Positions 18,596-27,302 of a DNA stretch of 64,000 nucleotides are shown here, one piece after another (the first letter of the stretch is position 1; each line of letters starts with the position of its first letter). Position numbers and translations under genes: made by a program. Under the pieces are notes generated by a model. The model was given only the letters and a program-made list of their open reading frames with translations, did no database searches and was not told where the DNA came from. The DNA comes from Flammeovirga pacifica (GTDB taxonomy: Bacteria > Bacteroidota > Bacteroidia > Cytophagales > Flammeovirgaceae): the NCBI RefSeq assembly GCF_000807855.2, contig NZ_JRYR02000001.1:1543881-1607880 (forward strand). The letters run 5' to 3'.

Positions 18596-18880
18596 ATGCT
18601 CCACAGATTTGTTAGAATGACTTTCCAAAAAGAAAAAATTGATGAATTTAAACATCTATTTAACCAAGTTCAACCAATAATTGAAAACTTTGAGGGTTGC
18701 CATTCAGTACGTTTATTAGAAGATGCTGATCAGCCTATGAAAATGATGACATTTTCTATTTGGGAAAATCAAACAGCCTTAGATAGCTATAGAGATTCTG
18801 AATTTTTTATAACCACTTGGAGGAAGACTAAGGTGATGTTTGAAGATAAAGCAGAAGCATTTTCTATGTTTGAGGTATAA
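18596..18880 (+). CDS. Antibiotic biosynthesis monooxygenase (ABM) fold protein
   Basis: A 94-residue ferredoxin-like alpha-beta protein. The pattern HRFVRMTFQKEKIDEFKHLF, GCHSVRLLEDADQP, TFSIWENQTALDSYRDSEFF and TTWRKTKVMFEDKAEAF is typical of ABM/dimeric barrel proteins, which act as small dimers in heme, quinone or aldehyde chemistry or as accessory domains. Individual substrates cannot be predicted. The gene is divergent from gldC and convergent with the 561-residue gene downstream. Confidence 0.8.
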   Translation: MLHRFVRMTFQKEKIDEFKHLFNQVQPIIENFEGCHSVRLLEDADQPMKMMTFSIWENQTALDSYRDSEFFITTWRKTKVMFEDKAEAFSMFEV

Positions 18881-18905
18881 AAAAGGGAAGTCTTTCGACC
18901 TCCCT
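18879..18905 (-). terminator. Terminator of the 561-residue secreted protein gene
   Basis: On the minus strand GGGAGGTC-GAAA-GACTTCCC forms a stem capped by a GNRA loop and is followed by a T-run. The A-run of the convergent ABM gene end overlaps it. Confidence 0.85.
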
Positions 18906-18910
18906 AAATT

Positions 18911-20596
18911 TTATAAAGTATTGTCAATCACTACTAGTTTAGTGAGTTTACTTTTAAATGTTTTTTTGTTATTCCCTAAATAAGAATTCTCACCAAGTTT
19001 CACGTAACTATCTGGAATAAATAAATACTTATCAATAGCTCCATTTTTTAAAGGATAAACATCTTTTGAATCAATATTTCCTTTATAATCAACTTCTGCA
19101 TATTGAATAAAATCAGTATTCAAATTGGTATAAAAGAACATTATTTTATCATCATATTGTTCCAAAAACATCCCTTTACTCATATAGGAATACCTATCAA
19201 ATACTTGGTTTTTATGATAATTTTTAATCCAATTGATATTTCCTTTTTCATCAAAATTTACAAAGCATACATCACCATATTCTAGTTTAGAATTAGTCTG
19301 TGTAGACATCTTTCCAGTATTTGGGTCTGTAGATGAACTTACTTGAATAGTTTCCACAAAGTTCTCACTAACCAATGTAAATGTATTATTTTTATGGAAA
19401 AATAATCGTATTGGATCAGTGTCTGAATCAATTAAAATATCTTTTCCCTTAGCAAACTGTTTATTAATTTTCTCATCTTTATTTACAAATTTCGATGCTT
19501 TTTTAACGGTTTTGGGGTAGGCATCCGATACCATAAAATCTTTACGCTGCTCATTGGTAAAAGGAGTTCTAATACTATTCAGTGTTTTTAGTGTAATAGG
19601 ATCCATCATCTCTACCATTATACCCTCTATATTTCTATCTTTATTTTTGATATCAGAATAATAACCAACAATACCTATACGTTCATTATATGGCTGTAAA
19701 TAGAGTCCATTAGCAAAATATTTCGGGTGCGAAAAATCCTTGATAATCGCATTTCTTTTCCCATTTGAAAAAGCATATAAAAGATACTTAGCGTGCTTTT
19801 CTTTTTTTATCTTTACATTAGACAAATAATAAAAGGAACCTGCATCAGTTAATTTAATATTTTCTGATTTTATATAAGATGCCTTATCTAATGATGTTTC
19901 AATGGTAGATAAGTATCCGTTTTTGTCATACTGAGGGATTTTATTTAGCATCACCCATTGTCTCACACAATCTCTGTCTAAAACTTCTACATATACATCT
20001 GTTGATTTGCTCTTTTTAATAGCATTAAAAGAATAGATACATAAAAGTTCGTTATTTGGTGATAATTTATAATTGTAAGTACCTTGTCTGTTATGATTCT
20101 TATCTCCAGACTGTCTCGATACTAAAATAGGTTTCTCAAAACCAGAGTTATTGTCCATCATTTTCATTCTGTATAAATGATTGGCACCCTTGGAATAAGT
20201 AGAGAAAAATAACCATATTTTTTGATCTATATCCTGATAGATAAACTCATAAGTTTTATCAGGTGCTCCGTTTAAAACACCAAGTGAGACGTCTCCTAAA
20301 GAAAGTTCTTTCTTCATATTTAGAGCATGATCAAAAATCTGTAACTCAAGTTTAACTTTTGTACCTATTCCGACAACAGGTCCAAAAACAGGTAATCCTA
20401 CGCCTACTCCTTTCCCTTTTCCACTGAGAACATAAATGAATTGATCATTTTTAGCTACTACACCAAAACTCATCTCTGTTAGTCCATTTTTAGTCTTTTC
20501 TCCAAATTGGAAATCTAAATTGTACTGAACTTGCCCGTTTGTGTTGAGCACACAAAAGTAACACATTAAAAATGTGTAAATAATAGTTTGCTTCAT
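18911..20596 (-). CDS. Secreted hypothetical protein, beta-rich
   Basis: 561 residues with a signal peptide ending near NTNGQ (about residue 22). The mature protein alternates short beta strands with lysine- and asparagine-rich turns, and a glycine-rich stretch (GKGKGVGVGLPVFGPVVGIG) lies near residues 58-80. Strand-turn blocks such as YNYKLSPNNELLCIY and GSFYYLSNVKIKKEK suggest a beta-propeller-like fold, but no repeat is exact and no family was recognised. The gene is single, bounded by hairpins on both sides. Confidence 0.6.
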   Translation of the reverse strand: MKQTIIYTFLMCYFCVLNTNGQVQYNLDFQFGEKTKNGLTEMSFGVVAKNDQFIYVLSGKGKGVGVGLPVFGPVVGIGTKVKLELQIFDHALNMKKELSLGDVSLGVLNGAPDKTYEFIYQDIDQKIWLFFSTYSKGANHLYRMKMMDNNSGFEKPILVSRQSGDKNHNRQGTYNYKLSPNNELLCIYSFNAIKKSKSTDVYVEVLDRDCVRQWVMLNKIPQYDKNGYLSTIETSLDKASYIKSENIKLTDAGSFYYLSNVKIKKEKHAKYLLYAFSNGKRNAIIKDFSHPKYFANGLYLQPYNERIGIVGYYSDIKNKDRNIEGIMVEMMDPITLKTLNSIRTPFTNEQRKDFMVSDAYPKTVKKASKFVNKDEKINKQFAKGKDILIDSDTDPIRLFFHKNNTFTLVSENFVETIQVSSSTDPNTGKMSTQTNSKLEYGDVCFVNFDEKGNINWIKNYHKNQVFDRYSYMSKGMFLEQYDDKIMFFYTNLNTDFIQYAEVDYKGNIDSKDVYPLKNGAIDKYLFIPDSYVKLGENSYLGNNKKTFKSKLTKLVVIDNTL

Positions 20597-20631
20597 TAAA
20601 AAAATTAGTTGAATATAAAATAGTTGCTTAT

Positions 20632-20656
20632 AAAAAAAGGATACCTAAGTATCCTT
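20632..20656 (-). terminator. Terminator of the holA-queD unit
   Basis: On the minus strand AAAGGATAC and GTATCCTTT pair around a four-base loop and are followed by a run of T. Confidence 0.85.
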
Positions 20657-20677
20657 TCAAATATAATAAATTTTGTA

Positions 20678-21034
20678 TTACTTTCCACAATATTCAGTTC
20701 CCGCTTCAGGAGTTTCGAATATTACCACTTTATAAAGTGCTGGTAAAGCTGTTTTAATCTTATTCCATACCCACATAGAAATCACCTCTGAAGTTGGATT
20801 TTCTAAACCTTCTACTTCATTTAAGAAATTATGGTCTAAAACTTTCCAGATAGGATTTACTACTTCATCAATTTCATTAAAGTCAATTACCCATTCGTAA
20901 GGCATTACTAATTCGCCATCAAAATGTAATTCCATTTTCCATGAATGACCGTGGATTCTTCTGCAAGGGTGACCTTCTGGCATATGAGGCAAAAAGTGAG
21001 CTGCCTCAAACATATAGGATTTAAATATCTTCAT
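20678..21034 (-). CDS. queD: 6-carboxytetrahydropterin synthase (QueD/PTPS family)
   Basis: A 118-residue T-fold enzyme that converts 7,8-dihydroneopterin triphosphate to 6-carboxytetrahydropterin for queuosine. The zinc ligands are His13, His28 and His30; Cys24 of C-x-x-x-HGH is the catalytic cysteine. The block VLDHNFLN supplies the conserved Asp-His, NPTSEVIS the substrate contacts, and the C-terminal FETPEAGTEYCG the pterin-anchoring Glu. QueD is favoured over eukaryotic-type PTPS by the C-x3-HGH arrangement and short length. It follows holA after 52 nt and is probably co-transcribed with it. Confidence 0.9.
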   Translation of the reverse strand: MKIFKSYMFEAAHFLPHMPEGHPCRRIHGHSWKMELHFDGELVMPYEWVIDFNEIDEVVNPIWKVLDHNFLNEVEGLENPTSEVISMWVWNKIKTALPALYKVVIFETPEAGTEYCGK

Positions 21035-21086
21035 TGTGTTTGGTATCTATTTATAAAACACGCAAAGATAACAGTGCAATAATTGA

Positions 21087-22106
21087 CTAATGGAGGATTT
21101 TAAACACCAATTCTTTAAGATTTTCGTCATCGGAAAGTGATGCTCTAATGCCTTTTGCTTTTAAATCGGCATCTTGAAGCGTTTCTATGACTTGTATCAC
21201 CTTTATTTTGGGGTAATTAGTAGCAGCCTCTCTGTAGTCTTTGATAAAGTAAGGGTTAACTCCAATCATTTTTGCTAATGCTTGCTCATTCTGATTAAAG
21301 TTCTCATGCATTACTAATAACTTAGAGAAGTAAGAGAACAATGTACCAACCACTACTACAAAAGGGTTACTCTTAGGGTTGTTATTAAAGTACATAACAA
21401 TTCTATTGGCTTTTAGAATGTCTCTTTTACCTAAGGCATTTTGTAACTCAAACACATTGTAATCTCTACTGATTCCAATATGTTTTGAAATTAGGTTTTC
21501 TGTAATTTCAGTTTGTTCATCATAATTTAGCATTAACTTTTCCATCTCATTAGAAATACGACTTAAGTCGTTTCCAATGTATTCAGCAATCATATTTACT
21601 GCTCTATCTTTAATTTTAAAGTTTTTGCTTTTACAGAAATCCTTTACCCAAGTTGGTACTTTATTATCGTATAGTTTTTTAGTATCTAATAAGATGGCAT
21701 TTTTATCTACTGCTTTTTTTGCAGCTCCTCTCCCATCTAATTTTTTATTTTTTAGACATAAAACCAAAACAGTAGATGGCACAGGATTATTTGCATATTG
21801 AGCAAACATTTCTTGACTAGGTTTTCTATTAAAGTCTGGAAGATCTTGTGCTTCCTTCACAATAATTACCTGTCTCATGGCCATCATCGGGAACCTCCTT
21901 GCACTCTCTAGTACTTGCACAAGAGTTGTATCCTTACCGTAAAATATGGTTTGATTAAAACTTTTTTCGGCTTCTGTTAAAGCATTTTCTTCAACATATT
22001 TTGCTATTTGATCGATAAAAAAAGGTTCATCCCCTTGTAACACGTACAAAGGTGAGAAGTTTCCTTCTTTCATTTTTTTAAGTATCGATTCACTTGAAAA
22101 CGCCAT
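21087..22106 (-). CDS. holA: DNA polymerase III, delta subunit
   Basis: 339 residues of the clamp-loader delta subunit, which opens the sliding clamp during replication. The N-terminus has SPLYVLQGDEPFFID, the degenerate P-loop region of HolA, followed by the family's RRFPMM-x-x-RQVIIVKEA block. The middle carries WVKDFCKSKNFKIKDRAVNMIAEYIGNDL and DYNVFELQNALG; the C-terminal helical collar domain is of normal length. The gene is upstream of queD in a probable two-gene unit. Confidence 0.92.
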   Translation of the reverse strand: MAFSSESILKKMKEGNFSPLYVLQGDEPFFIDQIAKYVEENALTEAEKSFNQTIFYGKDTTLVQVLESARRFPMMAMRQVIIVKEAQDLPDFNRKPSQEMFAQYANNPVPSTVLVLCLKNKKLDGRGAAKKAVDKNAILLDTKKLYDNKVPTWVKDFCKSKNFKIKDRAVNMIAEYIGNDLSRISNEMEKLMLNYDEQTEITENLISKHIGISRDYNVFELQNALGKRDILKANRIVMYFNNNPKSNPFVVVVGTLFSYFSKLLVMHENFNQNEQALAKMIGVNPYFIKDYREAATNYPKIKVIQVIETLQDADLKAKGIRASLSDDENLKELVFKILH

Positions 22107-22223
22107 AAAAAGTTGATAATTGTTTGTCTTAATTAAGGTTGCAATTTATACCTTACAATATTGAAAAAAAAGAATATTGAAGTGTTTATCATCAATAAAT
22201 ATTTATAGAAGAAATGATGGGTA

Positions 22224-23300
22224 TTAATTACCTGGCCTAACATTTATTCCATACTCAATAATTTTTTGGTTTATCGTAGTTCCCACCACATTATATCCAA
22301 AGAAAAAATCTGGATTTAGAATAGCAATAGAATAAATTTGTCCTGTTTCTGAACTTTGGCCAAGGGTACTTACATTAACAATCGGCGGATTCATTGCATT
22401 ATCCGAATATTGAGTAATCCAATTATTAATAGCTTGTTCTTTCTCCTCTGGAGTATTGCCTTCTAAATTCCCCTCATAAATCGGGTTATAATCACATGAT
22501 GGATTTCCATAAAACGGATTATCTACTAAACTACCATCACCAAGTCGAACAATAGAATCGTTGACATGATTACAATACGGGTTGCCAATTAATTCTGGAT
22601 CAGTACTTTTAAATACGTAATAACTTCTACTTAACTTAGAGTAATCTAAATGAACTAATCCAATGTCTTTAGCATAATGAGCCACCTTTGTTTCAAAATC
22701 TTCTTGGTTGTCATCATTTTCTACATTGATCTCATTTATTGTGGCGGTAATATCAAATTGTTTATCATCAAACCCATAGAATCTCCCTACAGAGGCTACT
22801 TCATAACGTAAATCTGTTCCATCTTCACCTTGTTCACCTTGATTATTGTAAGCATTTTGATTCCACTTTAATCGATCATAAAGAGGATTGACCAACTTGA
22901 CATAAGGAATCCCATTTTCATACTTTATAATTTGATTATCACGATAAGTTAAAACCCATACAGAATCTAAAACCCATTCTGCATTATTATTTTCCCTTTT
23001 AAATCGTTCTAACCGATAATTGGTATGTCCAAACCCATCATCAAAAGGTTTATCTATGCGCTCCATCAATTGAATTATATTCTCTCCAATAATCCCATCT
23101 GGATTTTCAGCTTCACCATAATTTAGTATAACACTATCCACCTCATATGTTATATACCATCCTTCTTCAATTGGATAATAAGATAACGCATCTCTATATG
23201 TTGGAGGTACAGTATTCGTCTGACAAGAATAAAAAGGTATTAGAGATAATAGGAAAACTATGTTTTTTAATTGTGCTATATGTTTTATAGTTCTTTGCAT
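22224..23300 (-). CDS. Hypothetical lipoprotein
   Basis: 358 residues with a lipoprotein signal (IPFYSC, Cys near residue 26). After a YPIEEGWYITYEVDSV block near the mature start the protein is Asn-, Asp- and Tyr-rich and beta-strand-like. The segment from about 245 to 275 has three cysteines (YCNHVNDS, PSCDYNP) and aspartate-rich loops that might bind metal, though no repeat is clear. No family is recognised. It is a single gene between holA and the cytochrome oxidase unit. Confidence 0.6.
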   Translation of the reverse strand: MQRTIKHIAQLKNIVFLLSLIPFYSCQTNTVPPTYRDALSYYPIEEGWYITYEVDSVILNYGEAENPDGIIGENIIQLMERIDKPFDDGFGHTNYRLERFKRENNNAEWVLDSVWVLTYRDNQIIKYENGIPYVKLVNPLYDRLKWNQNAYNNQGEQGEDGTDLRYEVASVGRFYGFDDKQFDITATINEINVENDDNQEDFETKVAHYAKDIGLVHLDYSKLSRSYYVFKSTDPELIGNPYCNHVNDSIVRLGDGSLVDNPFYGNPSCDYNPIYEGNLEGNTPEEKEQAINNWITQYSDNAMNPPIVNVSTLGQSSETGQIYSIAILNPDFFFGYNVVGTTINQKIIEYGINVRPGN

Positions 23301-23460
23301 GTGTTATATCAAGTATTTCTTCCCTCTAAATTATCGAAAGAAATCAGAAATAAATAATTGAAGGATAGTAAAATAATATCAACACAAAAAAAACTGCTAT
23401 TCATTTAATAATAGGTGAATAATTTATTTAATATTCAATCAGTAGTAAAATGATTGAAAT

Positions 23461-23489
23461 AAAAAAAGAGCACCTAAAATTAGGTGCCC
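23461..23489 (-). terminator. Terminator of the cytochrome oxidase unit
   Basis: On the minus strand GGGCACCTAA and TTAGGTGCTC pair and a T-run follows. Confidence 0.85.
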
Positions 23490-23555
23490 TTAGATTGTTG
23501 ACGGCTTACACCTTCAACATGGATACTTCTGATAAAGTATATTTTTATATCACTA

Positions 23556-25451
23556 TTAGATAAAAGGATTTGCCTCTCTATGATCTGACAGTTTTTTCAA
23601 ACCATCCTCTAATTGTACCAAATCTTCTTCTTCTGGTGTATTAGATGAAGTGGTTTCTGATAATGGAACGTTTTGAGGGATAAAATCTCCATGACCATCT
23701 TTGTCAGAACCTGGTTTCGATAAATCGTACGGCCAACGATAAACGATTGGCAATGCACCTGGCCAGTTACCGTGACCTGGTTTTCTTGGAGTTGTCCACT
23801 CTAATGTAGTAGACTTCCAAGGGTTAAGTGGTGCTAAACGACCTTTGAACATACTCCAGAAGAAGTTGAATACAAAGATAAATTGACCAGCAACTGTTAC
23901 CATTGCAGCAATTGAAATGAATGTATTCAAATCTGTAAATGTAGAGAATGCATCAAAGTTGGTAAATGAGTAGTATCTTCTTGGGAAACCTGCAATACCA
24001 ATGTAGTGCATTGGGAAGAATACCAAGTATGCACCTAAGAAAGTCAACCAGAAATGAACATAACCTAAGGCGTTGTTCATCATTCTACCAAACATTTTAG
24101 GATACCAATGGTAAACACCTGCCATCATACCGAAGAACGATGCAGATCCCATTACCAAGTGGAAGTGAGCTACTACAAAGTAAGTATCGTGTAATTGAAT
24201 ATCTAGTGCAGAGTTACCAAGAATAATACCTGTAACACCACCTGAGATAAATAAAGATACTAGACCAATTGAGAACAACATAGCCGGTGTAAATACAATA
24301 TTACCTCTAAACAATGTTGTAATGTAGTTGAATGCTTTTACAGCGGATGGTACGGCAATAATCAATGTCAATAACATGAATACTGTCCCCAAGAATGGGT
24401 TCATACCTGAAACGAACATGTGGTGTGCCCATACAATAAATGATAAGAAGGCAATACCCAACATAGAACCAATCATTGCTTTGTAACCAAAGATAGGCTT
24501 TCTTGAGTTCGTTGAAATCACTTCTGATGTTAGACCTAAAGCTGGAAGTAATACGATGTATACTTCTGGGTGACCTAAGAACCAGAATAAGTGTTGGAAT
24601 AAGATTGGGCTACCGCCAGAATTGGACAATAACTCACCTTGAATAAAAATATCTGATAAGTAGAATGATGTTCCAAAAGAACGATCAAATACTAATAATA
24701 ATGCTGCTGCAAATAATACAGGGAATGATAAAACACCAATAACCGCTGTAATGAAGAATGACCAAATTGTCAAAGGTAATTTACCAAATGACATACCCAC
24801 TGTTCTTAAGTTAATTACAGTAGAGATGTAGTTGATAGATCCTAATAATGAAGAAGCAATGAAAAATACCATTGAAACTAACCATAGAGTCATACCTAAT
24901 CCCGATCCAGAAACGGCTTGAGGTAAAGCTGATAATGGAGGATAAATTACCCAACCACCTGATGCTGGACCTGTAGAGATAAACAAAGATGCCAACATGA
25001 TTACTGAAGCTAAAGCAAATAACCAATAAGACAACATGTTCATAAAACCTGACGCCATATCTCTTGCGCCAATTTGAAGAGGAATCAAGAAGTTAGAGAA
25101 TGTACCACTTAGACCTGCTGTTAATACAAAGAATACCATAATGGTACCGTGCATTGTCACTGCGGCCAAATAGAAAGTAGTATCCATTTTACCTCCTTCA
25201 GTAATCCAGTCTCCTAATAGTGGTCTTAACCACTCTAGATCAGCTTCTGGGAAACCTAACTGAATACGGAATAATAAAGACAAACCACCACCGATGATTG
25301 CCCAAAGAATACCTGAAATTAAGTATTGCTTAGCGATTACTTTATGATCGTAAGAGAATACATAATTTGTCCAGAAATTGCCATGATGGTGATCGTCGTG
25401 ATCATCATGACCTACTGCATTATGTTCTACGTCTAATACTACGCTTGCCAT
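23556..25451 (-). CDS. ctaD: Cytochrome c oxidase subunit I (heme-copper oxidase)
   Basis: A 631-residue integral membrane protein with about 12 transmembrane helices that carries the low-spin heme and the binuclear heme/CuB centre. The CuB and cross-link motif is WFLGHPEVYIVLLP, the His pair is WAHHMFVSGM, and the two heme-ligand histidines are in DTYFVVAHFHLVMG. The N-terminus is His/Asp-rich and cytoplasmic. Together with ctaC it forms an A-type, proton-pumping terminal oxidase. Subunits III and IV and the assembly genes are not in the window. Confidence 0.97.
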   Translation of the reverse strand: MASVVLDVEHNAVGHDDHDDHHHGNFWTNYVFSYDHKVIAKQYLISGILWAIIGGGLSLLFRIQLGFPEADLEWLRPLLGDWITEGGKMDTTFYLAAVTMHGTIMVFFVLTAGLSGTFSNFLIPLQIGARDMASGFMNMLSYWLFALASVIMLASLFISTGPASGGWVIYPPLSALPQAVSGSGLGMTLWLVSMVFFIASSLLGSINYISTVINLRTVGMSFGKLPLTIWSFFITAVIGVLSFPVLFAAALLLVFDRSFGTSFYLSDIFIQGELLSNSGGSPILFQHLFWFLGHPEVYIVLLPALGLTSEVISTNSRKPIFGYKAMIGSMLGIAFLSFIVWAHHMFVSGMNPFLGTVFMLLTLIIAVPSAVKAFNYITTLFRGNIVFTPAMLFSIGLVSLFISGGVTGIILGNSALDIQLHDTYFVVAHFHLVMGSASFFGMMAGVYHWYPKMFGRMMNNALGYVHFWLTFLGAYLVFFPMHYIGIAGFPRRYYSFTNFDAFSTFTDLNTFISIAAMVTVAGQFIFVFNFFWSMFKGRLAPLNPWKSTTLEWTTPRKPGHGNWPGALPIVYRWPYDLSKPGSDKDGHGDFIPQNVPLSETTSSNTPEEEDLVQLEDGLKKLSDHREANPFI

Positions 25452-25487
25452 GTCTATATATTAAATTTTATATTTAATTCTAAAAAA

Positions 25488-26516
25488 TTAGTTTGCTTGA
25501 GCTACTGTATTTTTTTCCGCTTTTTTAGCTTCCCATACAGCCATGTAGTCAGGGTTTTTCTCTAACCATGTCTTTTGCTTCTGTAACCAAGCATCGTACT
25601 CCTCTTGTGAAACTACTTTCACAATTTTTCTCATACCGAAGTGACCAGAACCACAAACCTCTGTGCAAGCCAACTCATAGTTGAACTTAGGGTTGTTAGT
25701 TTTTGCTCTCATTTCTTCAGTAGTGATTGTAGGAGTAAATTTAAATCTTGTAGGCATACCAGGAACAGCATCCATCTTAACTCTAAAATGAGGTAAGAAT
25801 ACTGAGTGAAGTACGTCTATTGCTCTAATTTTTAATTCTACTTCCTTATTTACTGGAAAATAGATTTCACGAGCCATAAAGTCATCCGTTGCGTTAACAT
25901 CATCGAAGTCAACACCCATAGAGTTAGTATTATCGATGTTTGCCACATCATATTTACCTAACTTTAAATCTTTACCAGGATAACGAATCTCCCAAGCAAA
26001 CTGCTTACCCATTAATTCAATTTGTACTGCATCATCAGAAGCAGGTGCAGTAATGTCTGACCATGCTCTCCAACCAAAGAATACTAAACTTGCCATTACA
26101 ACTGCAGGAACGATTGTCCAAGCAATTTCAAGTTTATCGTTATCTGGATAGAAATCTGCAGTTCTTTTTTCAGAATGCTGAAAGAAGAAAGGGAATGTGA
26201 ATAATAAAATGTGTGTCAAAGCAAATGCTAAGAACACAACAAGTAATGTAGTGTTGAATAAGAAATCAGTTTCTTTTCCATGAATTGACGCTGCTTCCGG
26301 CAAAAAATATTGTGATGCATCGTTGTAAGACCAATAGATTCCTATAAATCCTACTACGAGTAACACTGGAAAAAGTGCAGCATTAATCTTGTTACTTGAT
26401 GATACTTTCGTGTTATCTCCTTTAGCTATCCCTACTAAAGTGATAATTCGATAAACCAAAGCTAAAACAGCTATGATAAGTATCGCTCCTGTGGCAAATA
26501 ATAAAGCCGTTGTCAT
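25488..26516 (-). CDS. ctaC: Cytochrome c oxidase subunit II
   Basis: 342 residues. Several transmembrane helices lie in the N-terminal half (first at residues 4-30, later WTIVPAVVMASLVFFGW), more than the usual two. The periplasmic cupredoxin domain carries the CuA ligands in CTEVCGSGHFGM, plus an upstream His in DVLHSVFLPHF. No C-terminal heme c motif is present, so electrons come from a separate cytochrome c. It is transcribed ahead of ctaD with a 36-nt gap. A possible -7 box TATATTTG lies about 98 nt upstream. Confidence 0.95.
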   Translation of the reverse strand: MTTALLFATGAILIIAVLALVYRIITLVGIAKGDNTKVSSSNKINAALFPVLLVVGFIGIYWSYNDASQYFLPEAASIHGKETDFLFNTTLLVVFLAFALTHILLFTFPFFFQHSEKRTADFYPDNDKLEIAWTIVPAVVMASLVFFGWRAWSDITAPASDDAVQIELMGKQFAWEIRYPGKDLKLGKYDVANIDNTNSMGVDFDDVNATDDFMAREIYFPVNKEVELKIRAIDVLHSVFLPHFRVKMDAVPGMPTRFKFTPTITTEEMRAKTNNPKFNYELACTEVCGSGHFGMRKIVKVVSQEEYDAWLQKQKTWLEKNPDYMAVWEAKKAEKNTVAQAN

Positions 26517-26613
26517 ACCTTCTAAATAGTGTGTAGTTCGTGATATACTTTACATAGTGACATTTTGATCACCAAAATTGTTTTATGTGAAGTTTAGTTC
26601 CATAAAATTCTCT

Positions 26614-26621
26614 CAAATATA
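26614..26621 (-). promoter_or_regulatory. Candidate -7 box for ctaC-ctaD
   Basis: The minus strand reads TATATTTG, an exact fit to TAnnTTTG, about 98 nt before the ctaC ATG. No clear -33 TTTG was found. Confidence 0.4.
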
Positions 26622-26713
26622 TTAAAGAAATTCTTTATTGATGACATATATCATACTTTTTTAATGACTTTAAATGATATTTTATATAAGTTGATTGAAT
26701 TTCAGCTCCTTAA

Positions 26714-26748
26714 AATCAAAAAAGGTCACTTTTTGTGAAGTGACCTTT
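26714..26748 (-). terminator. Terminator of the dCMP-deaminase-type gene
   Basis: On the minus strand AAAGGTCACTT and AAGTGACCTTT pair and a T-run follows. Confidence 0.85.
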
Positions 26749-26772
26749 ATTATCAAATACCGGTTGAAACAG

Positions 26773-27228
26773 CTAATAATCAACTTTGATTACTTCTACC
26801 CCTGCCTTCTTCAATAAATCGATTCCAGAAGTATCTCTGTACTCTCTTTTGAAATAAAATTTCGTAATACCTGCTTGAACGATCAATTTTGCACAACCAA
26901 AACAACAACTGTCTGTACAATATATAGAAGCACCATCAGTAGAATAAGTAGATTTTGCAGCTTTTGTTATAGCGTTTGCTTCGGCATGCAAGACCTCTTC
27001 TTTAGTTTTTAAAACGATTTGTTTTTCGCCTGTTTGTTCATTTATTGTTTCCAACTCAAGCTCACAAGTATTTTCAAAACCTTTAGGAGTGCCATTGTAT
27101 CCCATAGAGATAATGTTCCCTTCTTTTACAATGATTGCCCCTACCTTCAAACGCACACACCTGCTCAATTCAGCTATTGACTCAGCACAACGCATGAAAG
27201 CAATATCAAATTCTAAACTTCTTGACAT
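26773..27228 (-). CDS. Deoxycytidylate deaminase-family protein
   Basis: 151 residues of the zinc-dependent cytidine/deoxycytidylate deaminase fold, which supplies dUMP for thymidylate synthesis. The motif HAEANAI gives the zinc His and catalytic Glu. The second motif is TDSCCFGCAKLI: the two ligand cysteines of the usual P-C-x-x-C are present, but Pro is replaced by Cys, giving C-C-x-x-C. The central VGAIIV and GYNGTP blocks are typical of dCMP deaminases. The gene is flanked by hairpin terminators and is probably monocistronic. Confidence 0.88.
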   Translation of the reverse strand: MSRSLEFDIAFMRCAESIAELSRCVRLKVGAIIVKEGNIISMGYNGTPKGFENTCELELETINEQTGEKQIVLKTKEEVLHAEANAITKAAKSTYSTDGASIYCTDSCCFGCAKLIVQAGITKFYFKREYRDTSGIDLLKKAGVEVIKVDY

Positions 27229-27249
27229 AATTAAAAAAAATTAGATGTG

Positions 27250-27280
27250 AAAAAAGCCCACAGCCGAGGCTGTGAGCTTT
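27250..27280 (-). terminator. Terminator of carB
   Basis: On the minus strand AAGCTCACAGCC and GGCTGTGGGCTT pair (one G-U-type mismatch) around GAG-like loop bases, followed by a T-run, about 20 nt after the carB stop. Confidence 0.85.
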
Positions 27281-27302
27281 ATATAGTATTTCATGACTGA
27301 AA

